This document shows, in pieces, positions 53,605 to 63,600 of a DNA stretch of 64,000 nt; within the stretch, counting starts at the first letter, position 1; each line of letters opens with the position of its first letter. Below the pieces are notes generated by a model, which was given only the letters and a program-made list of their open reading frames with translations, searched no databases and had not been told where the DNA came from. This DNA is from CAVVSQ01 sp963848825 (GTDB lineage: Bacteria; Planctomycetota; Planctomycetia; Gemmatales; Gemmataceae). The stretch lies in assembly GCA_963848825.1 (NCBI GenBank), contig CAWKFA010000015.1, positions 124,001 to 188,000 on the forward strand, read 5' to 3'. The translations under genes were made by a program, and so were the position numbers.

Positions 53605-55432
53605 TCATTCCACGGTCACGCTCTTGGCCAGGTTCCGGGGTTTATCAATGTCGCAGCCGCGCAACAGTGCAATTTCGTAGGCCAGCAATTGCAAGGGAAC
53701 GGCCACGACCAGCGGTTGCAGGTAATCGGGCACGCGCGGTACATAAATGATGTCGTCCGCCTTCGCTTCCACGTGGTCGTCATTTTCACAAGCGACAGCA
53801 ATAATTGGGCCGCCGCGTGCCTTGATCTCCTCCAGGTTGCTCATTACCTTATCGTACACGGCTCCATGGGGCGCCAAAAAGACCGATGGCGTCTCTTCGT
53901 CGACGAGCGCGATCGGGCCATGTTTCATTTCGGCGGCCGGATAACCCTCCGCGTGAATGTAGCTGATCTCCTTGAGCTTGAGAGCACCTTCCAGGGCCAC
54001 CGGGAACAGGTATTGCCGGCCCAGGTACAGCATATTGCGGACATTGTAATATTTGGCCGCGATCCTTTTGACGTCCTCATGACACAGCAATGTCTGCCGC
54101 ATTATCTCCGGCATTGCCTGCAACTCGTCGATGATGCGGCTCCCCGCCGCCTGCGACAAATGGCGCATGCGTCCGAGATAAAGGGCGAGCAGCGCCAGGA
54201 CCGTGACCTGGGCGGTAAAGGCCTTGGTGCTGGCCACGCCGATTTCCGGGCCCGCGTGCAGATAAACGCCGCCGTCCGCTTCTCGGGCAATCGAGCTCCC
54301 CACCACGTTGCACAGCGCCAGGGTGCGCTGGCCCTTACGTTTCGATTCCCGCAAGGCCGCCAGGGTGTCGGCGGTTTCGCCGGACTGCGTGATGCCGAGA
54401 ATGACGGTGTTTTTATCGAGCGGCGGATTACGATAACGAAACTCGCTCGCGTACTCCACCTCGACGGGGATGCGCGCGAATTGTTCAAAAAGCGATTCGC
54501 CGATGAGGGCGGCGTGATAACTCGTGCCGCATGCCGTCATGATGACGCGATCCACCTGCCGCAACTCCGAGGGCGCCAGATTCAGGCCGCCGAAATGGGC
54601 GGTAGCCTCGGCCGGATTGAAGGCGCCCCGCCATGGCGCGTTCCAATACCTCCGGCTGCTCGTAAATCTCCTTGAGCATGAAATGCTCATACTCCCCCTT
54701 GTCCGCGTCTACAGGCTCCCAGTCGAGATGATGAATTTCGAGCGCTGACCTGCTGGCTGTCCAGGTCGAGAACTTTCCAGTCTTCCGGAGTGAGCACGCA
54801 CATCTGTTGATCGCTCAGGTAGACCACGCGCTGGGAATAGCCCACCAGGGCGCTCGGGTCGCTGGCCAGGAAAACTTCGCGATCGCCGATGCCCAAGACG
54901 AGCGGACTGCCCAGGCGCGCCCCGACCACCAGTCCGGGGAAGCGCGGGCTGACCACGGCCAGCCCATACGTACCCTTCAGATGCAGCAAGGCTTTCTGCG
55001 TCGCCTCGACGAGATCGTCCTCGAGGTAGGAAGCAATCAAATGGGCGATGACCTCAGTGTCCGTTTGACTGCGAAAAAGGTAGCCGCGCTCTTGCAATTG
55101 ACGCTTGAGAAGGTCGTAATTCTCCACCACGCCGTTGTGGACGACGGCGACGGAGCCATCGCCACCCAGGTGAGGATGAGCGTTGACATCGGTGGCGCCG
55201 CCATGCGTTGCCCAGCGCGTATGGCTGATGCCGGTCGAACCGGGAGCGGGCTGACGCTTGAGCAACGCCGCCAGGTTGGCGATTCGTCCCTGCATTTGCG
55301 CAGCCGCAGGTTATCTTCCGTCACGGTCGCGATGCCCGCGCTGTCATAACCGCGATATTCCAGGCGCGCGAGCCCTTCCATAAGGATCGGAGCGGCTTCA
55401 CGGCTGCCTGTGTAACCAATAATTCCACACAT
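53605..55432 (-). CDS. glmS: Glucosamine-6-phosphate synthase GlmS (three frame breaks)
   Basis: GlmS makes glucosamine-6-phosphate from fructose-6-phosphate and glutamine, the entry to UDP-GlcNAc. The glutaminase domain starts with the nucleophile Cys in MCGIIGYTGSREA and holds STGISHTRWATHGGATDVNA and HNGVVENY. The two SIS isomerase domains follow (TACGTSYHAALIGESLFEQF, ITQSGETADTLAALRESKRK) with the C-terminal DKPRNLAKSVTVE. The frame changes at about 55297 (one A missing; RKMQGRIANL), about 54743 (one base; LEIHHLDWEPVDADKGEYEH) and about 54630 (one extra G; RAMRGAFNPAEA). The corrected product is about 609 residues, normal for GlmS. Such a gene is essential for wall synthesis, so error is likelier than decay. 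Confidence 0.93.
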
Positions 55433-55566
55433 GAGCGCATTTTCTCCAGGTTGCTTGCTCGAACTCTCAATTTTAGGTCATGTTTCGCGAGCAGGCGTGC
55501 CGCCGGGGATAAAAAGTTGGCGGAACACGTTAACAAGCCCGTGGAGAGGCGGCCAAACCGTGGCTT

Positions 55567-56683
55567 TTATTGCGGATCGTAGCGCTTGAGCGTTTCAAAA
55601 ACAGCTCCCGCCCGGCGCACGATGAAGATGGGCCGGCGTAGCTGGCGATCCGTCCCGAAGGTGAGAGGGCCCGTCAGCCCCATAAAATCCTTGGTTTTGC
55701 CTATTTCTTCCAGAAACCGCTCACCAGGAGGAGTTTGAGCGCGTTTCATGGCCTCCATCATTATACGGATTCCATCATACGCCAGCGCCGCATGCACGTC
55801 GGGCTCTTCCTTGAATGCCTGTTTAAACTTGTCGCGAAGTCCAGAGTGGCGGGAATATCCTTGTCGAGGGCGAAGGCCGTCGCCCGATAGACGTCCTGCT
55901 GCCCGGCCGCCTTCAAGGGGCCGTCGTCACCCGCGTAAAAGACCAGGTAAGCCCCAGACGCTGCCTCCTGGCGCCAGGTTTCATAATCCTTGCTGGAACC
56001 GGCAAAAAGGACAAGCTCCACCTTGGGCGCAGCGAGCGCCGGCTTCAGGTCCGCGAATTTGCTGTTTTTGCCGAAAGTAATCGTGGCTGGCCGGAGATAG
56101 GGCTCCTTGGGGTACTTCTCCACGAATGCCTTCTGAAATTCCTGCTCGAATGCCTCTGCCAGGGCACGCGCCTCTTCGCGACGCTCATCGAGCAGGATCG
56201 CCGCCACTTTCACCCCTTTTTCCTGTACGGCGAAGCGTGCCAGAGCATAAGCCTGCGCGGCGGGCGACAGGCCCGTCGTGAAGATAAAGTCCGTGAGGCC
56301 GCGAAACCGACCACCGACGGGCGTAAGCAGCGGCACACGGGAGTGCTCGAGCGCCTTACTTCGTCAACCGTGTCGCCGCCATAAAGAGCAACTGCCCGGC
56401 CAACGGTGACCAGGCGTACCGCGATTCCTTCCACGCTATCGAGCTGGCCCCGGGCGTCAGCGTGCTTCACGAGGATCGGGTGTTCGAGCACCAGGTTCTG
56501 ACCCGCGTTGGCAAGCTCCTCGACCGCCAGACGTATGCCCTTGACCTCCATCTCGCCGGCGGTGCGCTCGGGGCCGCTCGTGGTCGCGACGTGGCCAAGA
56601 TAGATCGGCGCCGGCGCCGCGGCCGGGCCACACCCGCTCGCGCAGGCCAGCAGCAGCAATACCCCTGGATTTTTCATACTCAT
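55567..56683 (-). CDS. Periplasmic binding lipoprotein, LivJ-like (two frame breaks)
   Basis: The product is a type-1 periplasmic binding protein of the branched-chain amino acid ABC family. The N-terminal signal MKNPGVLLLLACASGCGPA ends in a lipobox-like ASGC, so it is probably lipidated. GHVATTSGPERTAGEMEVKG opens the ligand-binding fold; later parts are LLTPVGGRFRGLTDFIFTTG and VHAALAYDGIRIMMEAM. The frame changes at about 56358 (one base missing; VDEVxALEHSRVPLLTPVGG) and at about 55833 (one base missing; DFRDKFKQAFKEEPDVHAAL). Corrected length is about 372 residues. No transport permease or ATPase adjoins, so ligand and partner are unknown. Confidence 0.83.
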
Positions 56684-56733
56684 ATATTATTGACAACCCG
56701 AAGCCCAAAGCCTGGCAGTTGGCAGGATGATCC

Positions 56734-58172
56734 ATGGCACGTTTCTTCAAATTTCATTCGCTGGCCGATCTTGAGGCCGAATGTCGTCACCTGGGGCTTG
56801 ACCTGCGTTTTTCGGAGGATCTGTCGCCGCTCTTCCGGCCGGCCTCCGTCGGTCCCCTGCAAGCAGGCAATTCGCTGTGTATCCAGCCAATGGAAGGCTG
56901 CGACGGCACTCTGGATGGCAGACCCGATGAGCTGACTTTTCGACGTTACCAGCGTTTTGGGGCGGGCGGCGCCAAGCTCATCTGGGCGGAAGCGACCGCT
57001 GTCTGCGAGGAGGGCCGGGCCAATTCGCGGCAGCTTCTCATGACCGAGCAAACGCTGCCTGGCCTGGAAAAAATGCTGCACGGGTGCCGCCAGGCACATC
57101 GCGAAGCTTGCGGCAGCGACGACGATTTTGTTGTCGGCCTGCAACTCACGCATTCCGGCGCTATTCGTACCAAAAACCCTTGATTCCCGTTCACGACCCG
57201 ATCCTCGATCCCCGTATCATCCTCGACAAGACGACCGGAAAAACGATCGATGACGATTATCCGCTCATCAGCGACGACTACTTGAAACGCCTCACCGACC
57301 ATTACGTGACCGCGGCCCGCAGGGCGTACCAGGCCGGCTATCAATTCGTCGACATCAAGCAGTGTCACCGTTATTTACTGAGTGAGCTCCTGGCGGCACG
57401 CACGCGTCCCGGTCCCTATGGGGGCAGCCTGGAAAACCGCACCCGCCTGGCGCGCGACATCATCAGCGCCATACGGAGTGAAGTGCCGAAGCTGGTAGTC
57501 GTTAGCCGCATGAACGTTTTTGATTCGATTCCTTTTCGCAAACCAATCACGGCGGAGACATCCGGGCACGATGCCGCGCTGGGAGTACCGTGCCCGTGGC
57601 AGGCTCCTTTGACCTGCGCCTGGGGGACCGATACAAACGATCCGCATAAGCCCGATCTCACCGAACCTTTGCAATGGATCGAGACCATGCTGAATTTAGG
57701 CGTGGCCTGTATCAACGTTTCCATGGGCAGTCCCTACGCCAACCCCCACCTGGGCCGCCCCTTCGAATATCCACCGCCGGATGGTTATGAAACACCCGAA
57801 CATCCGCTCGTGGGCGTGGCCCGGCATTTTCAGTTAACCGGCCAGGTACAGCAAGCCTTTCCGAAGGCATCAATCGTCGGCAGCGGTTACAGTTACTTGC
57901 AGGAATTCATGGTTCAGGCGGGCGCCGCCAATATCAGGGATGGCAGGACCACCTTCGTCGGCGTGGGCAGGGCCACCCTCGCGCAACCCGACTTCGTACG
58001 CCAGATCCAGGAGCATGGCAAACTCGACCGCAAGCGGATTTGCCGCACGTTTAGTTATTGCACAGCCCTCATGCGTGCCAAACACAACGAGCAGGGCCAG
58101 TTCGCGACCGGTTGTCCACCTTTCGACAAGGAGGTCTATGGCCCGCTTTGGGATGGGGCCAAGAAGAAGTGA
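56734..58172 (+). CDS. Old-Yellow-Enzyme family NADH:flavin oxidoreductase (frame broken once)
   Basis: The product is an FMN-binding TIM-barrel oxidoreductase of the OYE/2,4-dienoyl-CoA reductase group. Visible motifs are LCIQPMEGCDGTLDGRPDEL (substrate loop at the barrel start), KLIWAEATAVCEEGR, the HSGR catalytic region (VGLQLTHSGRYSYQKPL), YVTAARRAYQAGYQFVDIKQ and YGGSLENRTRLARDI (FMN phosphate region). The frame changes at 57157-57160; adding one C (GGCGC to GGCCGC) restores THSGRYSYQKPLIPVHDP. The length, about 479 residues, is longer than a simple OYE by an N-terminal segment of about 45. The physiological substrate is unknown. Confidence 0.88.
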
Positions 58173-58194
58173 TGATTTCCGCTCGAAGGTGAGT

Positions 58195-59430
58195 CTACGC
58201 TGCCCCGCTGCCTGCCGGGGCCGGCGGTAACACGATCGTGAACGTTGACCCCTTGCCCACTTCGCTAACCACGTCGATCTGCCCGCCGTGTAATTCCACG
58301 AATAGCTTGACCATGCTCAGGCCCAGCCCAAGGCCACGACGATCAAACTCATATTCCCCGGAAGAATGGCGTGACACGTCGAAGCGCGTGAAGAAGGGAT
58401 CGAAGATTCGGGGTAAGCTGGCGGCGTCGATGCCCACTCCAGAATCCGTGACCGTGATGGAGATTGCGCCTTCCGCGTTCCTCTCGGCAAAGAGCCGTAT
58501 ACGGCCACCGTCGGGAGTAAACTTGATGGCGTTGACCATGAGCTGGACGATGCTGTCATGCAACTTGTCCGGCTCAACCACCACGTTGCCCAGATCTTCC
58601 TGGCCATCGACTTCCAGGACTTGGCGGCGACGTTCCACGAAGCTGGCGACCTCCGCGGCCGCCTCGCGCATCATCTTGAGCAACGATACTTCGCGTAACT
58701 GCAGGCGCTTTTCAAACTGTTCGGCAAGCAGCATCTTGACCACCAGGTCGACGCGCTCGTTGAGGCGAACGCTCGCCTTGTGAATTTGCCCCATCCATTC
58801 ACAAAGCTCCGTGTTGAGCGTGTCCTTTTCGATTGTCGGACGCGCCACGCCCCCCTTGTCAAAGAGCAACGCATCCTTGGCCAGCTCCGACATCCCCATG
58901 ACAATGGTCAATGGGGTGCGTAGCTCGTGACTGGCCACGCGAATGAACGCCCGTTTCAGGTCGTTGGCCCGATGCAGCTCCGCGTTCACCTTCTCCAGTT
59001 GCTGATTTTTTTCCTGCACTTCCCGAATCAGGGCGCGCCGCTCCTCTTGCAGATCGTAATAATCGACCGCCTGCCGCAAAACCGTCTTGAGTTCCTCCGG
59101 CTCCCAGGGCTTGGAAATGTAGCGATAGACGTTGCCCTGGTTGATGGCGTCGGTAACGGCGTTCAGATCGGCGTAGGCCGTGAAAAGTAAGCGGATGGTG
59201 TCGGGAAAACTGTCGCGCAGGTGCTTGAGAAACTCGACCCCGGTCATTTCCGGCATGCGCTGGTCCGACATGACGATGTGGACCTTCTCACGCTGCATGA
59301 TCTGCAGGCCTTCGGCTGCCCGTGTCGCGGTCAAGACTCGGTAATCGAGTCGTAACAGGTCTTTGACGCTCTGAACCAGGTCCGGTTCGTCGTCCACTAC
59401 CAGGAGGCATCGTTTGTTCACATTGGCCAT
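58195..59430 (-). CDS. Receiver-histidine kinase protein
   Basis: The receiver domain comes first (residues about 7-125: LLVVDDEPDLVQ, phosphoacceptor Asp in VMSDQRMPEM, and the switch Thr and Lys in FTAY and ISKPW), then a coiled coil (EVQEKNQQLEKVNAELHRAN), the HisKA H-box (VASHELRTPLTI) and the HATPase with N-box QLMVNAIKFTPDG and G boxes DSGVGI and GLGLGLSMVK. It is thus a receiver-first kinase with no membrane segment, a cytoplasmic relay unit. I start at ATG 59430 (ANVNKRCLLVV); GTG 59448 is also in frame. No partner regulator is adjacent. Confidence 0.88.
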   Translation of the reverse strand: MANVNKRCLLVVDDEPDLVQSVKDLLRLDYRVLTATRAAEGLQIMQREKVHIVMSDQRMPEMTGVEFLKHLRDSFPDTIRLLFTAYADLNAVTDAINQGNVYRYISKPWEPEELKTVLRQAVDYYDLQEERRALIREVQEKNQQLEKVNAELHRANDLKRAFIRVASHELRTPLTIVMGMSELAKDALLFDKGGVARPTIEKDTLNTELCEWMGQIHKASVRLNERVDLVVKMLLAEQFEKRLQLREVSLLKMMREAAAEVASFVERRRQVLEVDGQEDLGNVVVEPDKLHDSIVQLMVNAIKFTPDGGRIRLFAERNAEGAISITVTDSGVGIDAASLPRIFDPFFTRFDVSRHSSGEYEFDRRGLGLGLSMVKLFVELHGGQIDVVSEVGKGSTFTIVLPPAPAGSGAA

Positions 59431-59489
59431 ACTGCCATCATTATGCACGGCTTATTCGAAGCCGCAAGGGGTAAACGCTGCGCTCGCGG

Positions 59490-60464
59490 TCAGGGTAGCG
59501 TACAAAACATGCCTGCAATCGAAGGCAGCGGACGGCAACTAATCACAGGCATCGTGGCGGGCAGGAGCCAGACCTGACCCGCTGACAGCGTTTGGCCAGT
59601 TGCCAGCTCCGCCTGGCCTTTGAAAACGCAGAACGCGGCGAGCCGGCCTTGCCCGCCGACGGCAAACGGGGCTGTTTCCTTGATAAAGTCCAAACAAAAA
59701 TAAGGAGACTCCAGCAGGCGCCGCCGCGCCTGGCCGCCGGCGCTGGCATACTCCGCTACATGGAGCGGGTTGATCGGGCCGCGCTGCCAGTCGAGGCACG
59801 CCAGCGATTCCTCGATGTGCAGCTTACGCGACTGGCCCTTGTCATCCCGCCGGTTCCAATCGAAGAGACGAAAGGTAGCGTCGCTCGTTTGCTGAATCTC
59901 CGCCAACAAAACGCCGCCGCCCACGGCATGAACCGTGCCTGCCGAGAGATATAAACAATCCCCGGCCCTGGGCTCGAACCGGTGCAAGCACTCCTCTACA
60001 CTCCCGCGCCGCAGCGCCGCGTCCATGTCCGCGGGCTCGACGCCAGGCAACAGGCCGGCATAAACCCAGCTACCGGGCCGCGCTTCCAGCACGAACCATG
60101 CTTCGTTTTTAGGCCCCTCGCCGGGCCACAGCTTCTTAACCGAAACAGCATCGGGATGGACCTGTACCGAGAGGCGATCCTCCGCGTCAAGAAACTTGAA
60201 CAGCCACGGAAAAACCGCATGTTGAATGTGCGCCTGCCCCAGCAGAGCCTGCCGCTGGCTTTCCATCAGCAAACGCAGGGTTGACCCAGTCCAGGGCCCC
60301 TCCGCGACTACGCTTTGTGCCAGGGCGTGATCGCTCACCTCCCAGGACTCGCCGTAGGGTTCGTTCGTCGGCAGCTTCTTGCCCAGCTTCTCCAGGAGCC
60401 TTCCCCCCCAGACCATGGGCCGGAGAAAAGGCTCGAAACGGAGCGGCAGGTCTAGATCAGCCAT
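59490..60464 (-). CDS. manA: Mannose-6-phosphate isomerase, class I
   Basis: The enzyme interconverts mannose-6-phosphate and fructose-6-phosphate. The 324-residue protein has the opening PFLRPMVWGGRLLEKLGKKL, the zinc site around LSVQVHPD (residues about 98-105), the second site GTVHAVGGGVLLAEIQQTSD, and the terminal beta-barrel. The frame is intact. It is transcribed from the space it shares with the large gene at 60601. The link to glmS and the GlmU-like gene is hexose-phosphate metabolism, though it is 4 kb away. Confidence 0.9.
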   Translation of the reverse strand: MADLDLPLRFEPFLRPMVWGGRLLEKLGKKLPTNEPYGESWEVSDHALAQSVVAEGPWTGSTLRLLMESQRQALLGQAHIQHAVFPWLFKFLDAEDRLSVQVHPDAVSVKKLWPGEGPKNEAWFVLEARPGSWVYAGLLPGVEPADMDAALRRGSVEECLHRFEPRAGDCLYLSAGTVHAVGGGVLLAEIQQTSDATFRLFDWNRRDDKGQSRKLHIEESLACLDWQRGPINPLHVAEYASAGGQARRRLLESPYFCLDFIKETAPFAVGGQGRLAAFCVFKGQAELATGQTLSAGQVWLLPATMPVISCRPLPSIAGMFCTLP

Positions 60465-60600
60465 CGTTGTTGCTAAGGTTAGAGTTTTTTCATTTTCAGG
60501 CGCAAGTTCAGCCCTTGGCTGACGTTCTCTCCCGTAAAGCTATCCCCAAGTTGATGGAAAAACCATACCGGACTCCCTACCGTCCCGAGGGCCTACAGTC

Positions 60601-63600
60601 ATGAACAGGTCTCGCAAAACCTTGGCAATCGCGGCGGCGCTCGTCGTGATGGCGCTGATTTGCTCGGCACGCTCGCGTGGGGAACCGGATCAAAAAGATG
60701 GGCCGGTCGTGAGGCCGGTGGCCGCGGCGCCTGAACGCCAGGCCGATCAGGATGTCGCCGCCTCCAAGTTCGATCAGGGCGGCATTATCACCTACAAGAC
60801 CTTGAAGGGGGAAACCCTCTTTGCACTCCAGGTCAAGCCGCAACTGCCGGCCGTGCCGGTGCGCAAGCGGGACTACCTCATTATCGTTTGCAATACCGCC
60901 GCGCAAGCCGGCGAACCGGGCATTGCCACCGCGCAGATTGCCGACGCCGTCATCGAAACAGCCGGGCCGGACGATCGCGTCTCTCTCTGGGTCCTCAGCA
61001 CCCCCGACCACACCAAGCCCCTCTTCACTGGCTTTTTGCATGTCAAGGAAGATCGCCACAAACTCAGCAAGGCTATTGACCGTCTCAAGAACAAGGAATT
61101 CCCCGCCGGCGACGCCGATCTCAAGACCGGCCTGGCCCGCGCCATCAAGACCTTTGACGTTGGCGAGGACCGCCAACGCATTCTTCTCTACCTGGGCGAT
61201 GGGCAAAGCGTGCACAATCCCATCGATGGCGCCGATCGCCAGGCACTTATCCAAACCATGGTCAAGGAACGCATCGCCTTCTTTCCGGTGCCCCTGGGCC
61301 TGTCCTTCGATGCCAGCAACTTACACGGCTTCGCGACCGGCACGGGCGGAGCGGTGTTGCGTACCCGCGTCGCCGAGGAGAAGCTGCCCGAGGCCCTCAA
61401 GCGTTATCAGGACGCCTTTGCCGGCGCCATCCTTTACGATGCTCGCCTCAAGCTGCCGCCCACGGTGACCCAGGTATTTCCCAAGAACTTACCGCCGCTG
61501 CGTGCGGATGTCCCGACCCTGGTGGTTGGCCATATTAACGATGCCAAGAGCCTCAACTTCACCGTCAGCGGCACTGTCGATGGCCGGCCCGGTGCGCTCA
61601 ACCTGGACACCACCGAGAAAGTTCCTGAAGCCGAGCTGGATAACTATTTCCTCGTGAGCGTTGTCAATCAGTGGGAACGTGCCCAAACGCAACCGGCCCT
61701 CATCCGGGCCGATCGCGCCCTGGTGCTGGCTTACAACAATACCCGCCTGCTGCATGATGAACGGCTCGCGGAAGCGCAACTCGCGCTGGAAACCAATCAT
61801 GTCGATGCGGCCCTGCGTCTTTACGAAGAAGCGCGCGCCCTGGCCCCCCATGATCCGGAAGCGGCGGCCGGCATCAAGATTTGCAGCAGCCTCAAGGATG
61901 GCAAGCTGACCCCCGCGCTCCTCAAGACGCAACTGGACAAGGCTGGCCGAAACGCCGACAAGGTGGAGAAAGTCAATGGCGTGGTCCGCGTCAGCAAAAT
62001 CGACCTGGTGCAACTGGCGCAGCTCGAACAAAAGGAAGAAGCCGTCCGCAAGGCGCCGGGCCGCAACGCGCCAGGCGCGGCCGATCGGGACGACCTGCTC
62101 CAAATTCATCGCGATCAGGTCATCGTCGAAGAACAAAAGATGAAGCAAATCGTGGAAACGGCGCTGGCACAAGCACGCAAAGAGCTGGCTGGCGATCCGG
62201 AAGGCACGCTCGATTACCTGCGGAACACCTTGTCGCGCGTCAGGAACCATCCCAACCTGAGTGACGACATGCGCCATGCCCTCCAGGCACGCCTGGAAAC
62301 TTCCCTCCGCGAAATCACGAATACGGGCCGTGCCCTCAAGCTGCGGAAAGAAGAAAAAAGCAAGGTGGCCGCGGTGGTGCAGAAGAACCAGGAGCTCGAG
62401 CGTGAACGCCTGACGATCGAGAATCGTGCCGAGGCCCAGTTCCGCATCTACAAGAACCTCATGAACATCGCTCGTCTCGAAGAACATGCCAAGATCGAAG
62501 TGTTGCGGGGGCTGGAGGAGATCACCTTCGAGGCGCGCCGACAAGGGCGTGCCGACCCGCTGGCGGCCATCGCGGCCTACAACCAGGTATCGGCCGCCTT
62601 CAGCCTGCAACGGGCGCGTGACCTGAACCAGTTGAAAGAGCGCCGCTTTCTGGAAGTATACCTGTCGGTGGAGCGTTCTGCTGTGCCCTTCTCCGATGAG
62701 CCGGGCATTTATTTCCCGCCGCTCAAGACCTGGCAAGCGATCAGCGCCCTGCGCAAGGAAAAGTACGAAGTCAGCAGCTTGCCCGACGATGAAAAGGGAC
62801 GCAAGGAAGCCAAATCAATCGCAGCCATGCTGACCGAAACGATAAAAACTTCGGACATCCCGCAAACCGCGACGCTCAAGGACGTCCTGGGTTTGTTTAT
62901 CGAGAGGATGGCCGAAAAGGGCAAGGAGCTGCCGATCCTGATTGACACGAATGCCTTCAAGGAAGACGCGGCGGATGCGCCGGACCCTTATGACACGACA
63001 GTGAAGTTTCCACCATATCCCAAAACCATGTCCCTGGCGACTGCCCTGCGTTTCGCCTTGTCGCAGATTCCCAGTAACAACGCGACCTATTTGATACGCC
63101 GCAACTACATCGAGGTGACCACCAACGACCGCATGGTGCGCGAGAAGGTGCTGCGTGTTTATCCCGTCGGCGATCTCGTCATCCCCATCAGTCAATCGGG
63201 CGGCACACAGAACTTCAACTTCGGCGGCGGTGGTCAGCAGACCGGCGGCCAAATGCCCCAATTCGGCCAGTTGGGCGGGCAGATCGGACAATTCGGATTA
63301 GGCGCCCTGGGTATGAATCAATTCGGCGGACCCTTGGGTGCCGGCGCCCTTGGCAACGCTTTTGGTCAGCAGAACTTCGGCGTTCAACTGGGAGCCATCG
63401 GTGGCCCGTTTGGCCAGTTCGGCCCAGGTGCTCAGGTCGGTTTTGGAGCGGTAGGCCAGTTTGGCCCAGGTCCCCAGATCGGTTTTGGTGCGTTGATGGC
63501 TGGCGGCTTCGGTCAACCTGTCGGCCAGCTTGGCAATTTCCAGGGCGTGGGCGGTTCGTTCAATGGCGGCTCGTTTCAGGGTGGCTTCAACGGCTCCCTC

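Noticed and set aside
61489..62736. 415-codon minus-strand frame opposite the large gene at the right edge
   Set aside because: The plus-strand frame is open over 3.4 kb with a signal peptide and recognisable domains, so this is a shadow.
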